Below, one piece after another: positions 37,052-45,182 of a stretch of DNA of 64,000 nt. The stretch's first letter is position 1. The number at the start of each line of letters is the position of its first letter. Source of the DNA: Paenibacillus yonginensis (GTDB lineage: Bacteria > Bacillota > Bacilli > Paenibacillales > Paenibacillaceae); assembly GCF_001685395.1 (NCBI RefSeq), contig NZ_CP014167.1, positions 3,796,501 to 3,860,500 of the forward strand, given 5' to 3'. The position numbers and the translations under genes are program-made. The notes below the pieces were generated by a model that was given only the letters and a program-made list of their open reading frames with translations, ran no database searches and had not been told where the DNA came from.

Positions 37052-37900
37052 CTAAAACAAATCGATTTGCTCCGGAGGCAGCTCGGAGGCCTGCTGGCCC
37101 AGCAGCTCCATCATCGTCCGGCCGTTAGGCGCTGCGTCTCCGCCCGAGTTGTTGTTAAAGATCATGCAGATGTCCTTCACGCCTTGAGCGGATAAAACCT
37201 CCAGCTTCCCCGCCCACTCGGCCAACTCTTCCCGGCTGTAATGGTACAAATAGCGGACTTCCCGCCAATTCGGCGCTCCGCTTTGATTCCAGGCCGATGT
37301 ATTTCGTCCGTGCATGCGCACGATAGCAAGCTCGGGATCAGTGGACTCAAGCACCGTCGGCACGGAACCTTCTCCGGCCTGCGGTTCGTCGCAGATAATA
37401 TGGATCCATCCCTCTTCCCGCATGAAATCCAGCGTACGCTCTTTATACTCGCCAAGGAACCAGCTGCGGTGCCGGAATTCAAGGGCGACCGGCAGCTCTC
37501 CCATCCGCTTCCGGACGGCGCGCAGCTGCCGGACATGGTCCGGGCTGCAGTCAAACCAGGGCGGGAACTGAAACAGGATAGCCCTCAGCTTGCCTGATTT
37601 CACCACCGGGCTAATCGACTTCAAATAAGCATCATACATCTCGCCCGCGTCGTTAAAGGGGATGTTCCCCCGGGAATGGCCGGTCATCCCCTGATAAGCC
37701 TTAAGAATAAAAGCAAAGGAAGGCGGCGTCTGCTCCACCCATTTCTGATAAGTGGCTTCAGCCAATACGGCATAGAAGGAGCTGTCGACCTCCACCACCG
37801 GAAAATGACGGGCATAAACCGTCAGCTTCTGGCTGGCCGGCGTCCGGGGAGGATACAACACATCATGATCCCCCCAGCCCCCGAGTCCAATTCGGATCAT
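37052..37900 (-). CDS. DUF72 domain-containing protein (YunF/YecE-like TIM barrel)
   Basis: Soluble 282-aa protein of the DUF72 family, a TIM-barrel fold with no firmly established activity. Typical features are the N-terminal IRIGLGGWGDHDVLYP, VVEVDSSFYAVLAE, FAFILKAYQGMTGH, LPVALEFRHRSWF, and VRMHGRN with YLYHYSREELAEWA. The ATG at 37898-37900 is preferred (AAGGAGGG 8 bases upstream); an 11-codon longer frame would overlap tsaC. It lies 13 bases after tsaC in the same direction. Confidence 0.85.
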   Translation of the reverse strand: MIRIGLGGWGDHDVLYPPRTPASQKLTVYARHFPVVEVDSSFYAVLAEATYQKWVEQTPPSFAFILKAYQGMTGHSRGNIPFNDAGEMYDAYLKSISPVVKSGKLRAILFQFPPWFDCSPDHVRQLRAVRKRMGELPVALEFRHRSWFLGEYKERTLDFMREEGWIHIICDEPQAGEGSVPTVLESTDPELAIVRMHGRNTSAWNQSGAPNWREVRYLYHYSREELAEWAGKLEVLSAQGVKDICMIFNNNSGGDAAPNGRTMMELLGQQASELPPEQIDLF

Positions 37901-37913
37901 GGCGTTCCCTCCT

Positions 37914-39128
37914 TTATACGTATATAACCTCATGGCCCGCCGCTTTAAGCAGGCGGTTCATGACGGCGGCGCCGAGCCCTTCCTCAGGGCAGGCCTCGGC
38001 CATCATGAAGCCGACGCCCTCCTCGTCGAAGCGGCGCAGCGCAGCGTACAGCCGGTGCGCCGCTTCGGCCAGCTCGGCAAGGCTGCCGAGCGACTGTACC
38101 GCGTCAGCCCGGTACAGCTGCAGGTGCTCGTCAAACGCGAGCACCCCGGTCCGTTCGCCGCGCGCGGCGGCAGCATCCAGCTCCGCCTGGATGCGGGCCG
38201 CAACCTGGGGCGCGGCGCCCTTGACCACGCACAACCGTCCCTTCGGGGCGTAGTGCGTGTACTTCATGCCCGGCGAGCGCGGCTGCGCCGGGACATGGGC
38301 GACCCCGCCGCCTTGCAGGGCGGGGTCCAGCGAGACGCATGCCGCCACGGCGGCGAGCGCTTCGGCCGTGATCCCGCCTGGGCGGAGCACGGTCACTTCG
38401 CCGCCTGCGCCGCATTCGACCACCGTTGACTCCAGGCCCACCCCCGTGGGCCCGCCGTCAACGATGCCGTCGATGGCGCCGGCGAGATCCTCGCCCACGT
38501 GGCTTGCCAGCGTGGGGCTCGGCCGGCCTGACCGGTTGGCGCTCGGCGCCGCCACCGGGCAGCCCGCTGCGGCGATGAGCCGCAGCGCAATGTCGTGGGC
38601 GGGCATGCGCACGCCCACGGTGAACAAGCCCGCCGTCACCTTCGGGCTGACGGCGCCTTCGCGCACGGGCAGCACTATCGTGAGCGGCCCGGGCCAAAAG
38701 GCCGCCATCAGCTTTCTGGCGGCCTCCGGCACGTCCGACACCAGCTCCGCAAGCTGGCTTTCATCGGCAATATGCACGATGAGCGGATTGTCGGACGGAC
38801 GTCCCTTGGCGGCAAAAATCCGTTCCACCGCTTCCGTGGAACGCGCATCCGCGCCAAGGCCATAGACCGTCTCCGTCGGGAACGCCACCGTCCCTCCGGC
38901 AGCGAGAACGGCTGCGGCTTCTTCAATTGCCGCCTCCGCTTCCCGTCTGTCCTGCTGTTGCCCGCCTTTTACCGGCTCCAGCAGGCTGCTGACCTCCCAA
39001 TACCGCGTAGAAGTACTTTCGCTGCTGTTTCCTCTGCCTGTATTCGACTCCACCTTCGGCATGGAAGAACGACAATCCTCCACACCTTCCGGTTGATTCC
39101 CTTTTTTAGGTTGAAATTCGTTTGTCAT
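37914..39128 (-). CDS. tsaC: L-threonylcarbamoyladenylate synthase (Sua5/YwlC type)
   Basis: Makes threonylcarbamoyl-AMP for the universal t6A37 tRNA modification. The YrdC domain is at about residues 65-255 (GGTVAFPTETVYGLGADARS, PSDNPLIVHI, PAHDIALRLI...PVAAPSANRSGRPSPT, VDGGPTGVGLESTVVE), and the C-terminal Sua5 domain follows the linker SPGMKYTHYAPKGRL. At 404 aa it exceeds B. subtilis YwlC (346) because of a polar N-terminal extension of about 45 residues; a start at an internal Met (39060-39062) is possible but has a poorly spaced ribosome site. The 3' half is notably GC-rich. Position next to spoIIR is conserved. Confidence 0.92.
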   Translation of the reverse strand: MTNEFQPKKGNQPEGVEDCRSSMPKVESNTGRGNSSESTSTRYWEVSSLLEPVKGGQQQDRREAEAAIEEAAAVLAAGGTVAFPTETVYGLGADARSTEAVERIFAAKGRPSDNPLIVHIADESQLAELVSDVPEAARKLMAAFWPGPLTIVLPVREGAVSPKVTAGLFTVGVRMPAHDIALRLIAAAGCPVAAPSANRSGRPSPTLASHVGEDLAGAIDGIVDGGPTGVGLESTVVECGAGGEVTVLRPGGITAEALAAVAACVSLDPALQGGGVAHVPAQPRSPGMKYTHYAPKGRLCVVKGAAPQVAARIQAELDAAAARGERTGVLAFDEHLQLYRADAVQSLGSLAELAEAAHRLYAALRRFDEEGVGFMMAEACPEEGLGAAVMNRLLKAAGHEVIYV

Positions 39129-39319
39129 CAGTCCGTCAACTCATTCTTTCTTTATATGATAGACCGCAAATCGGCCTGTGAATAGCAATCAATCTCTATT
39201 GTAGTCCGAATCGCAATATCCGTAAATCCGAGCCAAAAAGGGCTGCCCGATAAGGCAGCCGCTCTAGTATTCGAATAAGTGCATTTTTTGTTACCGTCAC
39301 CAGCTGAATCCACCATCGT

Positions 39320-40051
39320 TTAGGCAAAAATACTAGTCACCCAGCCCCAGAACTCCTGCAGCATATCCCAAATGAAGAAATGCACCTCCGGCGCCTCAGC
39401 CTGGCCTGCCTCCTGCCCCGTTTGTCCGTTAGCCGCATCGTGATTGGGCTCGCTGTCTCCGCTCTTGGCCGCAGCCGCCGAAGCCGTCTTCGTATCTGCT
39501 GTGCTTTTCGCCAGAGCATCGCCGCTTCCCCCGTCAATAAAGCAAAGGGGCGGGAACAGCACGCACCACCAGTTCTGACCTTGTCCGGAGCCCAGCGTGA
39601 TGCGCAGCGCTTCATAATTGCCGGCCGGATAAACCTCGCCTCCGTACATTTTGGCTGGGAAAGGAACAACGCCCAGCTCAACCTTATAGCCGTAGCTTTC
39701 CCCGTTAGCCTTCAGGGTAACTGCCACCTGACGCTCTACCTCCGGCAGATGCTCCCGGATCACCGTGCGGGCCTGCTCCAGGCTTTGCGGATTATCCAGC
39801 GTCTGCACCCATCCGTTCATCTGTTCCACTACCGCATCGCGGACCTTCCGTTTGACCAGCTGATCGGTAGGGCTATCCGAGTCCGCCAGAATCCGCAGCC
39901 GGATCGATTCCTGGGGGATTTCGGTCTGCACAGCCGCAGCATCGGTCTTCTGATTGTCCCACGACATCAGCAGAATCATCAAACTGAAAATCAGAAGCAC
40001 CGCCGTTTTCGAGTTATTTCCTTTACTGCCCCGTTTCATCCCGTTCCCCAT
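39320..40051 (-). CDS. spoIIR: Stage II sporulation protein R
   Basis: Forespore-made signalling protein secreted into the intermembrane space, where it triggers SpoIIGA to process pro-sigma-E. It has an N-terminal membrane/signal segment (AVLLIFSLMILLMSW), then the conserved IRLRILADSDSPTDQLVKRKVRDAV block and GYKVELGVVPFPAKMYGGEVYPAGNYEALRITLG. The C terminus has an Ala/Asp/Gln-rich linker before a hydrophobic end (FFIWDMLQEFWGWVTSIF). The ATG at 40049-40051 has GAGGAGG 10 bases upstream. A candidate sigma-F promoter precedes it. Confidence 0.92.
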   Translation of the reverse strand: MGNGMKRGSKGNNSKTAVLLIFSLMILLMSWDNQKTDAAAVQTEIPQESIRLRILADSDSPTDQLVKRKVRDAVVEQMNGWVQTLDNPQSLEQARTVIREHLPEVERQVAVTLKANGESYGYKVELGVVPFPAKMYGGEVYPAGNYEALRITLGSGQGQNWWCVLFPPLCFIDGGSGDALAKSTADTKTASAAAAKSGDSEPNHDAANGQTGQEAGQAEAPEVHFFIWDMLQEFWGWVTSIFA

Positions 40052-40087
40052 TTGAAATCGTCCTCCTCGCTGATCTCTTTCTATCAG

Positions 40088-40118
40088 CCAGTATGCCCGC
40101 AATTCCAAATCTATAAAC
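40088..40118 (-). promoter_or_regulatory. Candidate sigma-F promoter of spoIIR
   Basis: On the minus strand GTTTA, 15 bases, GGGCATACTGG, ending 36 bases before the spoIIR ATG. It resembles the sigma-F consensus and the candidate before spoIIQ (both share A-x-ACTG). spoIIR is a sigma-F gene in B. subtilis. Confidence 0.5.
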
Positions 40119-40195
40119 CTATTAAATATGATTCAAAACAAAAGGTTGTGTTAAAAGCCTAGGGAGATCACATTTTAAAAGAGGAGGGTACTTTT

Positions 40196-40645
40196 ATGAG
40201 GAACTACGGAAAATTTGGACTAATGATCGTAGTCTCGACCTTCATTATGTACGGGCTTATGTATTTGAATGTTTTTAAGCTCGATCATATTTTCTTCAGT
40301 GAAACCCGGGTGTACATGGCCCTTATCATGGGAGCCTCTATGACGATTGTCATGCTGCTTTTTATGTGGAAAATGTATACCAGCCGGAAGTTGAATGCAG
40401 TCATCCTTGGCGTAAGCGTTGTTGTATTTGGCGTATCCTTATGGCTGGTACGCAGTCAGTCAACGGTAGAAGATGTGACCTGGATGAAAGCTATGATCCC
40501 CCATCACTCCATAGCCATTTTAACCAGCGAACGGGCTCACTTGTCTGACCCAAGGGTTCAAGAGCTTGCCAACAGCATCAGCGAGTCCCAAACTCAGGAA
40601 ATCAGCGAAATGAAAGATTTGATTAAAGAACTCCAAAACAAATAA
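40196..40645 (+). CDS. DUF305 domain membrane protein
   Basis: Protein of 149 aa with three membrane segments in the first about 90 residues (GLMIVVSTFIMYGLMYLNVF, MALIMGASMTIVMLLFMWKM, AVILGVSVVVFGVSLWLV), then a DUF305 ferritin-like helical segment with the signature TWMKAMIPHHSIAILTSERA and EISEMKDLIKEL. DUF305 proteins are often found with metal resistance or copper genes; the His pair could bind metal. Strong GAGGAGGG site before the ATG. It is the first plus-strand gene of an accessory block and converges with the frameshifted YetF gene 11 bases away. Confidence 0.8.
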   Translation: MRNYGKFGLMIVVSTFIMYGLMYLNVFKLDHIFFSETRVYMALIMGASMTIVMLLFMWKMYTSRKLNAVILGVSVVVFGVSLWLVRSQSTVEDVTWMKAMIPHHSIAILTSERAHLSDPRVQELANSISESQTQEISEMKDLIKELQNK

Positions 40646-40656
40646 AGCAGGATTAA

Positions 40657-41264
40657 TTAGTGTAATCTGGAAGGAATATCCTCGTTATGCCCGCCCTCAA
40701 GCTCTGAAAAAAGGGTAGGCGCCTGGCCAGCCGGAGCGGAGAGATTCAGCTGGGGGAAGTTTTGCTTCAGGAGCCTTTCCAGATCTCCCATCGTTACCGA
40801 CTTGGCTTCGGGCACAAGTTCATAACCAAACAAACCGTTATGTTCAATCGTTCCGAATTTGACAGATTCAATCCGAAAATGCCCGTAGTCCGCATGCGTT
40901 TCTCAAGATCGTCTACTTTAATCCGGAGCTTTTTTAAATGGGACTGAACCAGCCGGCCGTTCTGAATAACTACAACCGAGCCGCCCTTTAACACCTTTTC
41001 GCCTCCGTTCCATTTCAAGGTGATCCATTCGACCAGCACCAGTATGCCTAACAAAATGGCTCCGGAAACCAAGGCATTGCCTAATTTCCCAGAGACCCCC
41101 GAGCCCAAAACAGTTCCCACCATCAACAGAATCGCCACCTGTGGAATCGTCATCTGGGAAATGGATTTCCGTCCGCTTAATCGGAATAATAACAGAGCAA
41201 TCAAAGCCAAAAGTAGCGATCTCCAAATTAGGTTAAAATCCAATTGTCTCTCCTCCTGACGCAT
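40657..41264 (-). pseudogene. DUF421 (YetF-like) membrane protein gene with a frameshift
   Basis: The uninterrupted frame (40794-41264, 156 aa) has three membrane segments and the DUF421 core (FRLSGRKSISQMTIPQVAIL, GGSVVVIQNGRLVQSHLKKLRI, DDLEKRMRTTG) but then runs into an unrelated tail. In another frame the expected family C terminus continues at once: HFRIESVKFGTIEHNGLFGY, ELVPEAKSVTMGDLERLLKQ and on to a stop at 40657-40659. A one-base deletion near 40882 (in GGGC) would explain this; restoring a base gives a protein of about 203 aa. It may be a true pseudogene, a sequencing error or, less likely, programmed frameshifting. Confidence 0.8.
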
Positions 41265-41279
41265 GTGCGGTAGTAAAAA

Positions 41280-42176
41280 TCAAACCTGAAGCGACAAATC
41301 CGATCCCACTTGGTTTTTCAGCAGTTTCTCAGTTTCCTCCCAAAGCTTTTTTTGCATGAAAGGGTCGTCAGCCAAAGATACAGGCACCAATTCGGTTCCG
41401 GTTTTTACGTTATAGTACCCTCCCGAGTGGCCTTTATATTCAGCGGCTGTTGCCAAACGCACAATAATTTCCGCACCATACCGCGGATCCCCTAAACGCA
41501 GAAATTTTAAAATTTTCTCAAGCAATGCGGCAAAACGAAGTTCTCTCCCCAGACCTGTGACATTAAATCCCGGATTCAAAGCAAAAGCTTCGATGCCCGT
41601 TCCCGCCCATCGGCGGGCCAGCTCTTTGGTAAACATGATGTTATACAATTTGGTTTTTCCATAAATGGCAGAGGACCCTCTCGCTGAAAATGGAGTGGTA
41701 TCCGTCAAATCGCCGGGGAGCTTAAACTTTCCATAATTTCTTGATGCCTCCGATGCCACATTAATAACTCTTGCTTGTCCGGATGCCTGAAGGGAAGATT
41801 TTAGCTGCTGCGTCAGGCACCACGGAGCAAAATAATTCACTGCAATCATTTCAGGATAACCTTCAGCAGTGATCCGCTGTTCAAAAGCATGAAGCCCAGC
41901 ATTATTGATTAGAATATTAATTACCGGATGATCCTTAGAAATTTCCTCTCCCATTCGTTGAACCTCTTTCAGAACCGAAAGATTACCATAATAAACTTTC
42001 ACCTCTGCCTCCGGAGAAACTTCTCTGATCCTGCGAAGGGTTGCCTCCGCTCTCTCCTCACTTCTCGCTGTCAAGACAAGCTGAATCCCCTGTTTGGCAA
42101 GTTCTATAGCGGCCAATTCCCCAATTCCGCTGGTTGCTCCTGTGATCACTGCTATTTTTTTAGTTCTTTTTCCCAT
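41280..42176 (-). CDS. Short-chain dehydrogenase/reductase (retinol-dehydrogenase-like)
   Basis: NAD(P)-dependent oxidoreductase of the classical SDR fold, 298 aa. Cofactor motif TGATSGIGELAA, NNAGLHA, and catalytic YGKTK (Tyr-x-x-x-Lys) within SSAIYGKTKLYNIM. The C-terminal extension with SGGYYNVKTGTELVPVS resembles the WW-oxidoreductase/retinol dehydrogenase subgroup. Substrate unknown. Divergent from the marR gene, and two matching palindromes lie between them, so it is probably the MarR target. Confidence 0.85.
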   Translation of the reverse strand: MGKRTKKIAVITGATSGIGELAAIELAKQGIQLVLTARSEERAEATLRRIREVSPEAEVKVYYGNLSVLKEVQRMGEEISKDHPVINILINNAGLHAFEQRITAEGYPEMIAVNYFAPWCLTQQLKSSLQASGQARVINVASEASRNYGKFKLPGDLTDTTPFSARGSSAIYGKTKLYNIMFTKELARRWAGTGIEAFALNPGFNVTGLGRELRFAALLEKILKFLRLGDPRYGAEIIVRLATAAEYKGHSGGYYNVKTGTELVPVSLADDPFMQKKLWEETEKLLKNQVGSDLSLQV

Positions 42177-42230
42177 TTCAACGCCGCCTCTCCCTTATTG
42201 TTTTGACTTTCCTGCTCCTCGATTTTATAT

Positions 42231-42244
42231 TTGATATATATCAA
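42231..42244. promoter_or_regulatory. MarR operator-like palindrome, copy 1
   Basis: TTGATATATATCAA is a perfect 14-bp palindrome in the gap between the divergent SDR and marR genes. Confidence 0.7.
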
Positions 42245-42268
42245 CAATGTAGCCAATATACAATTTTG

Positions 42269-42284
42269 TTTGATATATGTCAAA
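42269..42284. promoter_or_regulatory. MarR operator-like palindrome, copy 2
   Basis: TTTGATATATGTCAAA repeats copy 1 with one change, and the centres are 39 bp apart. Two matched palindromes between divergent genes are typical of MarR autoregulation plus control of the neighbour. Confidence 0.7.
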
Positions 42285-42322
42285 TAATTTTCAATTCCAA
42301 TCCAGAATGGAGCTGTTTTACT

Positions 42323-42775
42323 ATGAACCCAACCAATAATCGTTCATCATCCAGGCTGAAGCTGGAGTTAGAGCTGGGAGAACAGCTTAATATCCTGATC
42401 AGCGCTGCTCACGCACTGAATGTAAAGTCCGCAGCACGTTTCGATCCCGAGCTTCAGCCTGCGGCTTTCCTTCTGGTCCGCTGGCTGCTTTCCCACGGTC
42501 CTGCAAGCGCAACGGCACTTGCAGAGGCAACAGCCATGGATCGAAGCTCCGTCACAAGACTGATCAATCCATTAAAAGAACGGGGTTACGTGTACAGCGA
42601 ACCCGATCCGAACGACCGTCGCGGAGTCCGCTTATCCTTAACGGACTCTGGAAGAAAACAGGCTGAAGAAGCACTGAAACTTAAAGAAACCGTCTTTTAC
42701 GGCAGCATTGCGAAATGGGAGGACAACAAGCTGGAGCAATTTATTACGTTGCTTGACCAATTTAACAGTCCTTAA
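42323..42775 (+). CDS. MarR family transcriptional regulator
   Basis: Dimeric winged-helix DNA-binding protein, 150 aa. The recognition region is ALAEATAMDRSSVTRLINPLKERG, with the wing YSEPDPNDRRGVRLSLTDSGRK. The ATG at 42323 is chosen because GGAG lies 10 bases upstream and the product has the normal family length; the longer frame runs through the operator region. Likely represses itself and the divergent SDR gene via the palindromes at 42231 and 42269. Ligand unknown. Confidence 0.88.
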   Translation: MNPTNNRSSSRLKLELELGEQLNILISAAHALNVKSAARFDPELQPAAFLLVRWLLSHGPASATALAEATAMDRSSVTRLINPLKERGYVYSEPDPNDRRGVRLSLTDSGRKQAEEALKLKETVFYGSIAKWEDNKLEQFITLLDQFNSP

Positions 42776-42805
42776 GGCTCTCCTCAAAGGGCCGAATGCA
42801 CAACA

Positions 42806-42839
42806 AAAAGCCGCTTATCCCTTAAGGCAAGCGGCTTTT
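42806..42839. terminator. Bidirectional terminator between marR and the rodA-like gene
   Basis: AAAAGCCGCTT and AAGCGGCTTTT arms give T runs in both directions, serving the convergent marR (plus) and rodA (minus) transcripts. Confidence 0.9.
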
Positions 42840-42864
42840 CTATGCTTTTCAACGTTCCTTCTTC

Positions 42865-44037
42865 TCAGGAACCCTGCTTTTGGACAAGAGGATCTTCTTT
42901 CTCCCGCCCGTGCAGCCGGACGCTCATGACAACGCCCAAGCTGGCCATGTTGATGAGGAGCGACGTGCCCCCGAAACTGATAAAAGGCAGCGTAATCCCG
43001 GTCAGCGGCATAATGCCGATGAACATGCCGATGTTCTCAAAGATTTGGTAGAGCAGCATGGCCACGACGCCCACAATGAGATACGGCCCGCTCCTCTCCC
43101 TTGCCTCAAGCGAGATCAGAATCATGCGGTGAATCAGGATGAAGTAGAGCAGCAGCAGTACCGAACATCCGACAAACCCGAACTCTTCAGCCACCACCAC
43201 AAAAATAGAGTCGGAATACGTGTAAGGCACCCGGCTGCTCTGCACAAAATCGCCCTGCATATACCCTTTGCCGAACATGCCTCCCGAAGCTATGGCGATC
43301 TTCGCATTACGGGTATGGTAGGAGGCGTCTTTGCTCGCCTCGTCCGGCATCAGCCAAGGGTCGATCCGGTCAAGCCAGTGCGCTTTGCTTGTGCCTGCCA
43401 AAGAAGCTTCAATTTGGTCGTGGAAAGAAATATAAGATTTGATGCCGACAACCACAGCTACTGCAAACACAACGATGATAATCAGCGCATGCGAATACTT
43501 CAGATTGCCAATCCACAGCAGACCCAGCAGAATAACCAGGTAGCTTAGCCCGTTGCCGATGTCATTCTGGGCCATAACCAGGCCAAACGGGACCAGGGTC
43601 ACCAGGGTGAGAGGTACAACATTTTTCCAAAAAGAGAGCTTGGCTTTATGTTTCCTCACCAGCAGCGCCGTAAGCGTAATAATCAGCACCAGCTTGAACA
43701 GCTCCGCCGGCTGCAGACTCAGCCCGCCCGGAACTTTAAGCCAGCCTTGGGCCCCGTTCACGCTGCTTCCGATAAACAGAACCAGCAGCAGCAGCGCCAG
43801 GCCCAAACCCAAAATGTACATATAATATTTGACCAGCAGCTTGTAATCAAGCAGCGCAATTCCGAAAAAAGCGATAAAGCCGGGGATATAATAAAGCGCC
43901 ATTCTTTTATCGGCACCCTTAAAATCCTTCCAGCCCGCAATCCCGCTGTGGATCAAGATGATGCTGAGCACCATCAAGAGCCCGAGAATGACTACTATTA
44001 CCCAGTCCATCTTTTTTAATTTGTTGATGATTATCAA
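42865..44037 (-). CDS. rodA: FtsW/RodA/SpoVE family peptidoglycan polymerase
   Basis: SEDS-family glycosyltransferase, 390 aa, ten membrane segments. Signatures: LKVPGGLSLQPAELFKLVLI, AQNDIGNGLSYLVILLGLL, the long external loop between TM7 and TM8 (IASGGMFGKGYMQGDFVQSSR), and the C-terminal PLTGITLPFISFGGTSLL. The KVPGGLSLQPAE and GGMFGKG features are closer to RodA than FtsW, but paralogues are common in spore formers. The start is a TTG (44035-44037) with GGGGGG upstream; an ATG nine codons later lacks a good site. Confidence 0.85.
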   Translation of the reverse strand: MIIINKLKKMDWVIVVILGLLMVLSIILIHSGIAGWKDFKGADKRMALYYIPGFIAFFGIALLDYKLLVKYYMYILGLGLALLLLVLFIGSSVNGAQGWLKVPGGLSLQPAELFKLVLIITLTALLVRKHKAKLSFWKNVVPLTLVTLVPFGLVMAQNDIGNGLSYLVILLGLLWIGNLKYSHALIIIVVFAVAVVVGIKSYISFHDQIEASLAGTSKAHWLDRIDPWLMPDEASKDASYHTRNAKIAIASGGMFGKGYMQGDFVQSSRVPYTYSDSIFVVVAEEFGFVGCSVLLLLYFILIHRMILISLEARERSGPYLIVGVVAMLLYQIFENIGMFIGIMPLTGITLPFISFGGTSLLINMASLGVVMSVRLHGREKEDPLVQKQGS

Positions 44038-44170
44038 CCCGGATCCCCCCAGAGTCCTTTTAGCCTGAACTCTGTCTTATCGCAAAGTTCTTAGTGACTG
44101 ACATACTGACATATGAACTACGTTCAAACTCCCCTTAATGTTACACTATCCCTGCCCGTCAGAACAAATC

Positions 44171-45157
44171 TTATTCGCTCTCAGCAATTCCGATTACATG
44201 GCGTTCAATGCCCGCATAATCCCGGATGGTTTCGATCCTTGTCCAGTGTCCGGCCTGGCGAAGCAGCCCGGCAACATCTCCGGCCTGGCCCATCCCCAGC
44301 TCAAATCCGATCAATCGGGGCGGGGCCGCAAGCAAAACCAACTGCCGCATCATGATCCGGTACGGGTCAAGGCCGTCTTCCCCGCCATCCAGTGCAGACC
44401 GGGGCTCAAAGTCCTTGACTTCCGGCTGCAAGCCTTCAATAACCGCCGCCGGGATATAAGGCGGATTGGAGACGAGAATATCCAGCTTCATGCCCTGGAA
44501 AGGCTCCAGCAGATTGCCTTCGCGAAAAGCAATCTCAAGGCCTAATTCGGCTGCATTGCTTTTGGCCGTCTCCAGGGCAGCCGGGGAGATATCACTGGCC
44601 ATTACACGCCACTCCGGCCGAAGCTGCTTCAGAGCTGCGGCGATAGCTCCGCTGCCCGTACCAATGTCAGCCGCCAGCGGCTGAGGATAACTCGGGATGG
44701 CCGCACCCGCCGCCGCAGCTGAATCTCTTGCTGCACAAGGTTTCGCTTCCGCAGCCAGCGCTGTCCCTCCGCCTGCGGAAGGGCCAGCGCTGCCCCGTCT
44801 CTCCTGCGGCCAAAGCTCGCTGCCGAGCTGGACGATGCGCTCCACCAGCAGCTCCGTTTCCGGCCGGGGGATCAGCACGGCGGGGTTCACCTTAAACGTT
44901 AACCCGTAAAATTCCTGTTCGCCCGTAATATATTGGGCAGGTTCTCCCTCGGCTTTGCGGGTGATCGCCTGCTCCCACTGCACCTTCCGGTCTTCCGGAA
45001 AAGGTTCTCTCTGCGAGGCCAGCAGGGAGGCCGGCGATAAGCCCAGCACATGGCCCAGCAGCAGCCTGGCATTGGCATCCGGCTCGCTGATGCCGGCCGC
45101 CGTCAAAAAAGAAGAAGCCTCCTGAAGGGCTTCTCTGATATGGATCGCTGAAGACAT
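44171..45157 (-). CDS. prmC: Peptide chain release factor N5-glutamine methyltransferase with an Ala-rich insertion
   Basis: Methylates the Gln of the GGQ motif in release factors; its gene follows prfA here, as in Bacillus. The N-terminal helical domain is present (ANARLLLGHVLGLSPASLL), and the SAM motif DIGTGSGAIAAAL and catalytic SNPPYIP are intact. Between them lies an insertion of about 45 residues rich in Ala, Gly and Pro (bases about 44676-44815), making the protein 328 aa versus about 285. The ATG at 45155-45157 gives the usual family start (MSSAIHIREALQEASSFL). It lies 25 bases after prfA. Confidence 0.93.
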   Translation of the reverse strand: MSSAIHIREALQEASSFLTAAGISEPDANARLLLGHVLGLSPASLLASQREPFPEDRKVQWEQAITRKAEGEPAQYITGEQEFYGLTFKVNPAVLIPRPETELLVERIVQLGSELWPQERRGSAGPSAGGGTALAAEAKPCAARDSAAAAGAAIPSYPQPLAADIGTGSGAIAAALKQLRPEWRVMASDISPAALETAKSNAAELGLEIAFREGNLLEPFQGMKLDILVSNPPYIPAAVIEGLQPEVKDFEPRSALDGGEDGLDPYRIMMRQLVLLAAPPRLIGFELGMGQAGDVAGLLRQAGHWTRIETIRDYAGIERHVIGIAESE

Positions 45158-45182
45158 GACAAACCTGTCTCTGTTCAAAGCG

